Positions 58,685 to 64,000 of a DNA stretch of 64,000 bases are shown here, piece after piece. Each line of letters starts with the position of its first letter. Within the stretch, counting starts at the first letter, position 1. The position numbers were made by a program, and so were the translations under genes. Source of the stretch: CAWIUB01 sp963839175 (GTDB lineage Bacteria > Actinomycetota > Actinomycetes > Mycobacteriales > Jatrophihabitantaceae); the NCBI GenBank assembly GCA_963839175.1, contig CAWIUB010000033.1, forward strand, positions 62,001 to 126,000, in the 5' to 3' direction. The notes beneath the pieces are model-generated. The model had not been told where the DNA came from. It ran no database searches and worked only from the letters and a program-made list of their open reading frames with translations.

Positions 58685-60133
58685 GTGGCCGGATCGGCGG
58701 ACGCTGTTACCGAAATTCCGTTGGAGACTCGGCATTTCGAGGATCTCGGCGGCTACCTGTCCGAGCCGATGATCGAGCGGGTGCGTGTGGCGCAGCGACA
58801 CGCCGGTGAGCTGCTGGGTGGGCGGACGGTGTGGATGGTGAACTCCACCGCTGTCGGTGGTGGAGTTGCGCAGCTGCTTCGTACGCTGCTGCCGTACTGG
58901 AGAGGCGCCGGGATCGACGTGCGGTGGGTAGTGGTCCGCGGTTCTGGCGAGTTCTTCCGGGTGACTAAGCGCTTCCATAACCATCTGCAAGGCCAGCCAG
59001 GCTCTGGAGACGTGCTCGGGATCGACGAGCTTCGGACGCTTGACCGAGCTGCCCACGAGCACGCCGGGGCGCTGGCGTCCCTGCTGGCCCGGGGGACGTG
59101 GTGGTGCTGAACGACCCGCAGACGGCTGCCATGTCGGTGCCGCTGGAGCGGGTTGGCGCGACGGTCATTTGGTGCTGCCACGTGGGCATCGATCTCGGAC
59201 AACGAGTTTTCGCGGAACGCGTGGACGGGCCTGAGGCCTCGGCTGGCCGGTGTGCGCGGCTTCGTGTTCAGCCGCTACACCTTCCTGCCGGAGTGGTTGG
59301 GCGGGGCGGAGACGGCAATCGTGACGCCGGGCATCGACCCCGGGTCGACGAAGAGTCTGCCGATGTCGGATGAGGCCGCTCGGGCGATTTTGCAGCACCT
59401 TGGGCTGGCCGCCGGAGTCTCGCCGGTCACTGCGCGCTACCAGTGCACGGGTGGGTCGACGGCGACGCTGGCCGCTGGTCCCACGGTGCTGGACTCGGAC
59501 GGGGCGCCGGACTGGGGCCGGGACCCGGTCGTGGTCTCGCTGGCTCGGTGGGACCGCATCAAGGACCCGCTGGGGATCCTGGACGGCTTCCTCGACCGGG
59601 TGTTCGCAGCCACCGACGCGCACCTGCTTCTCGCCGGCCCGGACGCGCGGCAGGTCGCCGATGACCCGGAAGCCGAAGCCGTGCTCGGCGAGGTTCGCGA
59701 ACGCTGGCGGCGGCTGCCACCCCCGGCGCGGGCCCGGATTCATGTCGCCTGCCTTCCGCTCACCTCGCCCGAGGAGAACGCCGCGATGGTCAACGCGATC
59801 CAGTCTCTGGCCGCGGTGGTGGTCAAGAAGAGCTTGCAGGAGGGGTTCGGCCTGGGAGTGACCGAGGCGATGTGGAAGGCCCGTCCGGTCGTCGCCAGCG
59901 CGGTCGGGGGTCATCTCGAGCAGGTCCAGCATCTGCACAGTGGGCTGCTGGTCGCAGACCCTGCCGACGTTGCCGCGTTCGGCGACGCGGTCGTCGAGCT
60001 TCTGCGGGAACCGCCGCTGGCCGCCCGGCTCGGCCGGACCGCACGCGAACGGGTTCGTGCCCTGTTTCTCAACGACCGGCACTTCCTGCGCTGGGTCGAG
60101 GTCTTCGACTCGGCGCTCGACCAGCCTGACCGG
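58685..60133 (+). pseudogene. Trehalose-synthase-like GT4 glycosyltransferase, frameshifted
   Basis: GTG 58685 gives VNSTAVGGGVAQLLRTLLPYWRGAGIDVRWVVVRG (N-lobe start of TreT/GT4 enzymes). The frame shifts near 59090 to DVVVLNDPQTAAMSVPLERVGATVIWCCHVGID and again near 59195 to NAWTGLRPRLAGVRGFVFSRYTFLPEW. The C-lobe is intact: VVSLARWDRIKDPLGILDGF, PLTSPEENAAMVNAIQSLAAVVVKKSLQEGFGLGVTEAMWKARPVVAS (donor site). Two frameshifts in 1.4 kb indicate decay. TreT-type enzymes make trehalose from NDP-glucose and glucose, which would suit the sugar theme of the cargo. Confidence 0.65.
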
Positions 60134-60702
60134 TGCCACCAGCTCAGCGGGCCTCACCACGGGCCTGCCGGCGCAAGCCTCGCACGGCGGCGGAACGCGC
60201 CGTCTTGCCGACCACGACGACCTGACCGGCCTGTGGAACCGTCGGCGCTTCGAGAAGGAACTCGACCGCGTCACGACAAAACGCCGAGCGCCTAGCGCTT
60301 CTGTCCATCGACGTGGACCGATACAACCAGGTGATCCAGCGGCACGGTGCCGTCGCCGCGGAGGAAGTGATCCGGAGCATCTCGCACATCCTCGCGAAGT
60401 GCCTTCGACCCAACGACACGCTGGCTCGAATGGGAGGCGACGAGTTCGCCGCCGTGCTCCGCGACACGACCCCTCAGCTCGTCCAGAGCCTCGCCGACGG
60501 GCTGTGCACGGCCGTGCGCGAGCAGCCACACCCCACCGGCTCCAGCCAGGTACACGCCACCATCAGCATCGGTGCCGCCTTCTTCGACGCCGGCACCCAG
60601 ACCCACCACGACGCGCTGATCGCCGCCGACGCGGCCCTCTACCAGGCCAAGGTCGCCGGCGGCGACCGCGCCATCATGCAGCAGCCCTCGCACGGCGCCT
60701 AG
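60134..60702 (+). pseudogene. GGDEF (diguanylate cyclase) protein, truncated and frameshifted
   Basis: LADHDDLTGLWNRRRFEKELDRV (start of a GGDEF domain) is followed by a frameshift near 60290, then LALLSIDVDRYNQVIQRHGAVAAEEVIRSISHILAKCLRPNDTLARMGGDEFAAVLRD and ATISIGAAFFDAGTQTHHDALIAADAALYQAK. The active-site GGDEF is intact. The sensory N-terminus is missing: the sequence begins directly where the glycosyltransferase relic ends, so a deletion joined them. Cyclic di-GMP synthesis is unlikely unless the second frame is translated alone from GTG near 60311. Confidence 0.6.
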
Positions 60703-60864
60703 TGCAGCGCCCCGGTGATCCAGCGGAGGCTCAGATCCAGGCGCTGGGGACACAGTCGCCGGTCACCGCATGTACAGCCATCGAACAGCAAACATCACAG
60801 CAACGCCGCCGCACATCCAGCCGCCGCGGCACGCGGCAGCCCAGTGGAACAGGACGGCTTTTGG

Positions 60865-61110
60865 CTACCCCGGTCGCGGCGCGGGGCTGAACGGCGGGTA
60901 CCGGTCCGTGATCAGGACCAACGCGTAGCCGCTCACCCGTTGTGCCAGCAGATGACCCCTTCCACGACATCAAAGATGCCCCGCGAACACCGGCCGGGTG
61001 AACAGGATGGTGAACCACGCGACAATTGACCACGACCATCGCGGCGATGTCGGGGAACCGCAGCACCATGTAGTGCGGGATAGCCACAAAACCATTCCAC
61101 CGGCGGCAGC
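60865..61110 (-). pseudogene. DUF4389 membrane-protein relic
   Basis: Across three minus-strand frames: WNGFVAIPHYMVLRFPDIAAMVVV, then IVAWFTILFT, then RGIFDVVEGVICWHN and GYALVLITDRYPPFS to the stop. These follow the order of DUF4389 proteins. At least three frameshifts; dead gene. Confidence 0.5.
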
Positions 61111-61971
61111 CACCGGTCCAGTCGCGTCCCGCATCAGGGGTAGCGGTAGCCGGCGTACCCGCGTCGCTCGTGCACAACGAGAAGGTCCTCGGATGAGCCT
61201 CCACAGGCGCAAGTCACACATCCTGACATCGACATGAGCGATAGTTGGCAGCAAGCTCCGCCGCGTGGAACTGCTCTCACAGAAGCTTTCATATGGGCGG
61301 CTCGAATGCGCGGGTCACCGTATAGGAGAGCGTCCAGATCGACGGCTCGGGTGCGCTGGCGGCAGGCTTCGCGGCGATGGTCGAAGGCGGCGTCACCTGA
61401 CCCTTTCTGCATACCTATGCAGCGCTTGCCAGTTCATCCAACGCCCGCTATTGCCGCTAGCGGGCGACGATGGCGCCGCCGCCATTGTTGATCTTGTACT
61501 GGTAGGGGTCGCAGGGTCGCTCCGGCGAGGGGTGCCGGTCACCAGCTCAGCTCCCAGCCGGTAGAGCTGTTCGTCTCCGGCCGAGAGCCAACCCGCGCAT
61601 CGCATTGGCTGGCTTCGACGAACCGCCGCGGATGCATGGCTCACACTCCGACCGGCGTGCAAGTTCACATGTCTCAGCGAACATTTCGCGAACTCGCGCG
61701 CTTCGGGGAAGAGCGACGACGGACCAGGGGAGTGGATGCCGCCCGACAAGCGCTACCGGTGCAGGTACGACGAACGCTCCGCCACCATCCTCGCCACAAC
61801 CACATCGACGTGACCGCCGCCGACAAAGCCACCATGACCGCTGTGCTGACCCGCTGCCGAGCGCGTCCGCGCCCTCCGCGAGCCCGGAAGTCCGGGCTCG
61901 CTGTCGTTTCCGGCCGCATCGAAGGCACTTGTGCCGAGTGAAGCCCTGTCACTCGAGCCACGGAGAGCCGC
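61111..61971. other. Boundary region between cargo and transfer module; no firm gene
   Basis: 861 bp. A 33-codon minus frame (61134-61235, containing CVTCACGG) and a 90-codon plus frame (61669-61941, beginning MSQRTFRELARFGEERR) are possible but unsupported by any family. A perfect hairpin at 61880-61899 is the only clear structure. This may be where cargo was inserted into the element. Confidence 0.35.
61880..61899. terminator. Perfect hairpin before wall-hydrolase gene
   Basis: GAGCCCGGA-AG-TCCGGGCTC forms at least eight pairs with a tight AAGT loop, followed by CGCTGTCGTTTCC. It lies 72 bp before the next gene. It may terminate upstream transcription or act in the leader. Confidence 0.45.
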
Positions 61972-63568
61972 ATGAGTCGCCGACGCAGTCGCCTGCCGAA
62001 AGGCGCGCGCACCGCCGCCCGGATCCTGAGGTTCCTTGGCGCCGGCGGCACCGGCACCCTGCTCATCGTCTGCCTCGTCGTGGCTTTCACCGCCATTGGC
62101 AGCAAATATGTGTCCACCGCCTCCGGTCAGACCGCATGCGAGCTGCCCGATCGCACCGGCGTTCCCGGGGTCGAAGTATTCGGCGATTCGACTCTGCTCG
62201 GACTCGCGCATGCCCTGCCGGACACCCTCGCCGGTGGGAAGCTCGTCGAGGATGTCAAGCCGGGCCGCACCGCGCAGCAGGGCGAGAACGTCCTCAACGA
62301 CCTACCCGACTCGGTCCCGGGCGTCTTCGTCATCTCCCTGGCCGAGGACGACGCCAGCAGCAACACCGCCTATACCGCCCGGATCGACGAACTGAGGCTG
62401 CTGCTGTCCGGTCGCACCGTCTACTGGATCACTGCCCCCGGCAAAGACGCCTACACCGCGATCGTCAACGCCGAGAACAGCGCCGACCCCGGCAACCCTG
62501 AGTTAGCCGGCGGATGGCACATCGTCGACTTCGCCGGCTCGGTCAAGCAGCACCCGGATTGGTGGAGCGGCAGACCGACTGCGGCGGGCCTGAAGAACCT
62601 CGCCCAGACCCTCAGCAGCCAAATCACACCGGCTACCACCGGTGGCTCCGCAGGCCCGGGCAGCGCCAATGGCATCACCGTCACCTCGACCGTCGACGCC
62701 GGCGACAGGTTCACGCTCACCGGCGAGCGCTTGACCAATGCGCAGACGATCGTCTCGGTCGGCGTCGGGATGGGCGTGCCCGCGCGAGGCGAGATCATCG
62801 CAATCGCCACCGCAATCTTGGAAAGCAGGCTAGTCAACCTCGGCGGCGGCGACCGAGACTCGGTCGGGCTATTCCAGCAACGCCCCTCCCAAGGATGGGG
62901 CACACCGGAGCAACTTCACACCCCGACATACGCAGCCGACGGCCTTCTACACCCGCCTACTGCAGGTGCCGGGCTGGCAGGACATGGCGCTGACCGACGC
63001 CGCCCAGGCGGTGCAGCGTTCTGCCTACCCCGACGCCTACGTGCAGTGGGAGCAGTCCGCCACCGTGATCGTGGCCGCCCTGCGCGGCCAGCACGCGACC
63101 GGCTGCGGGCCACAGGTCACCGTGCCCGGCAACCCGAAAGCGCAGGTCGCCGTCGACGCCGCGCTGTCCCAGCTCGGCGTCCCGTACTCCTACGCCGGTG
63201 GCGACTTGCAAGGCCCGACTCTCGGCGTGTGCGAGCCGGACACCGACGGATGGAATGACTGCCACATCGTCGGTTTCGATTGTTCCGGGCTCATGCTCTA
63301 CGCCTGGGGCAGGGCCGAGGTCACCGTCCCGCACTACACGGTCGCTATGTGGAACGATCCCGCCTTCGTCCACATCACCGACACGAGCCAGCTCCAGCCC
63401 GGCGACATGATGATGTTCGAGGGGTCCCCGCCCGGTCACACCGGCATGTTCATCGGCAATGGGCAGCTCGTCGACGCGCCTCACTCCGGCTCGGTCGTCA
63501 AGATCGAGTCGGTCAACGACCGCTGGTACGCGCAGAACTACACCGGCGCCCTGCGCCCGAAGGTGTGA
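61972..63568 (+). pseudogene. SGNH-like / lytic transglycosylase / NlpC-P60 wall hydrolase with one-base insertion
   Basis: Residues 1-48 hold a basic start and a membrane helix. Then an SGNH-like domain (VEVFGDSTLLGLAHAL at about 68-83, TVYWITAPG, HPDWW), a lytic transglycosylase-like domain (GEIIAIATAILESRLVNLGGGDRDSVGLFQQRPSQGWG) and, in the next frame, YTRLLQVPGWQDMALTDAAQAVQRSAYPDAY and an NlpC/P60 peptidase (Cys in GFDCSGLMLYAW, His in PPGHTGMFIG). The shift is a single extra G near 62940; without it the gene is 532 codons. Such enzymes open the wall for conjugation. The SGNH-like front domain is unusual. Could be a sequencing error. Confidence 0.7.
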
Positions 63569-63574
63569 CCGGCG

Positions 63575-64000
63575 ATGACCACGCCTCGACAGCGCATGCT
63601 TGTGGCCAGCGCCGCGCTCGCTGGCCTGCTCGTCGCTGGCTGCAGCACCCACCAGCACCACCCCGCCAGCCGCACCACGACCCCGGTGCGGCCCGGCCGG
63701 CCGGCCGGGCCGCCAACCGGCGCCCGGCCGCCAGTGATTCCGACGGAATTACCCGGCGTCACGCGCGGGGGCCGCACCCTCGACCCCGCCCCCGCCACGG
63801 CGGTCATCCCACCGGCTGCCGGGGCAAGCGCGAACGCCGTCGGCACGGCCCGAGCCTGGTCCATCGCAGCTAACTCCAGCTCCTACCTCGACCCGAATCC
63901 CGGGTCCTGGACCGTGCGCGCCCAGCCCTTCGTCACCAGCGCCGAGGCGCGCGCCGAGAGGGCGCAGCATGCCGGCAGCGGAGGGAGCATCTGGGCACAG
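63575..64000 (+). CDS. Lipoprotein of the transfer module (partial, runs off window)
   Basis: ATG 63575, 6 bp after the hydrolase stop; open to the window end (142 codons seen). Signal with lipobox LLVAGC (Cys about 23), then a Pro/Thr-rich linker and the start of a folded domain (ANAVGTARAWSIAANSSSYLDPNPGSWTVRAQPFVTSAEA) resembling small conjugation lipoproteins that sit beside NlpC/P60 genes in actinobacterial elements. Lipid-anchored outside the cell membrane. Confidence 0.7.
   Translation, partial: MTTPRQRMLVASAALAGLLVAGCSTHQHHPASRTTTPVRPGRPAGPPTGARPPVIPTELPGVTRGGRTLDPAPATAVIPPAAGASANAVGTARAWSIAANSSSYLDPNPGSWTVRAQPFVTSAEARAERAQHAGSGGSIWAQ

Larger units (their letters stand above)
34990..64000. 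mobile_element. Integrative (probably conjugative) element at tRNA-Tyr, right end outside window
   Basis: The evidence is an integrase next to the tRNA 3' end, then excisionase and a Toprim/primase-like gene in one coupled operon with typical ICE passengers (DUF4913). At the far side there is a transglycosylase-NlpC/P60 wall hydrolase and a lipoprotein of the kind found in actinobacterial conjugation modules. The left boundary is taken as the tRNA T-arm; I saw no repeat of TTCGAACCCAACACCCGCCA within the window, so attR must lie beyond 64000 or be absent. The relics and metabolic genes at 41-61.6 kb are cargo or later insertions. Confidence 0.6.

Noticed and set aside
61669..61941. 90-codon frame before the wall hydrolase
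   Set aside because: Arg-rich composition typical of chance high-GC frames, and it contains the perfect hairpin at 61880; no homology pattern.
1..64000. CRISPR arrays, rRNA genes and riboswitches
   Set aside because: No regularly spaced repeats, rRNA signatures or recognisable aptamer cores were seen on either strand.

Overview
High-GC actinobacterial chromosome. The window carries a full 14-gene respiratory complex I (nuo) operon with menaquinone enzymes at both ends, DUF222/HNH endonuclease, mycothiol-type MDMPI protein, fused KorA/KorB oxidoreductase and frequent GTG starts. I would place it among Frankiales/Mycobacteriales-like actinobacteria, but cannot go lower from sequence alone.

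Layout. 1-8.7 kb: a mixed region opening with two decayed tyrosine recombinases joined head to head, then a methyltransferase, a collapsed MaoC relic, a NUDIX-fold protein, two DUF202 membrane proteins, a MarR/MFS divergent pair, a GNAT, a DUF222-HNH protein, a P-loop relic and a DUF985 cupin. 8.7-27.4 kb: menJ, nuoA-N and a polyprenyl diphosphate synthase, all on the + strand. They are preceded by a promoter-like sequence and a 14/16 match to the Streptomyces Rex operator. Five of the nuo gene junctions are filled by a family of palindromic (REP-like) elements, one of them an exact-length tandem duplication (2 x 168 bp). 27.4-35 kb: ordinary housekeeping genes (MDMPI, korB/korA, carbonic anhydrase, htpX, rfbA, yajQ) ending at tRNA-Tyr(GTA).

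35-64 kb: a large integrative element inserted at tRNA-Tyr. Its leftward operon (about 35.3-40.9 kb, eight tightly coupled genes) encodes integrase, excisionase, a Toprim/primase-like protein, several unknowns, a protein made of fourteen octapeptide repeats, and a DUF4913 protein. Its rightward module at the window edge (62-64 kb) encodes a cell-wall enzyme with SGNH-like, lytic transglycosylase and NlpC/P60 domains (broken by one extra base) and a lipoprotein; the element runs out of the window and no second att site was seen. Between them (41-61.6 kb) lies cargo: a lipid kinase facing a frameshifted PAP2 phosphatase; a CoA-disulfide-reductase-rhodanese / SMP-30 lactonase / G6PD-like operon; a leftward GH15 / DUF2252 / DUF6325 group with two paralogous Arg/Asp-repeat mini-proteins; a MalT-like LuxR regulator; and many relics (IS110 transposase end, HD hydrolase, MFS C-terminus, trehalose-synthase-like glycosyltransferase, GGDEF protein, DUF4389).

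How it fits together. menJ, nuo and the prenyl synthase together build and use menaquinone, and a Rex site would tie this to NADH/NAD+ ratio. The cargo looks like a sugar/redox/stress-survival island (glucose release, sugar-dehydrogenase reduction of NAD(P)+, lactone hydrolysis, thiol reduction). Much of it is eroding, in contrast to the intact nuo region.
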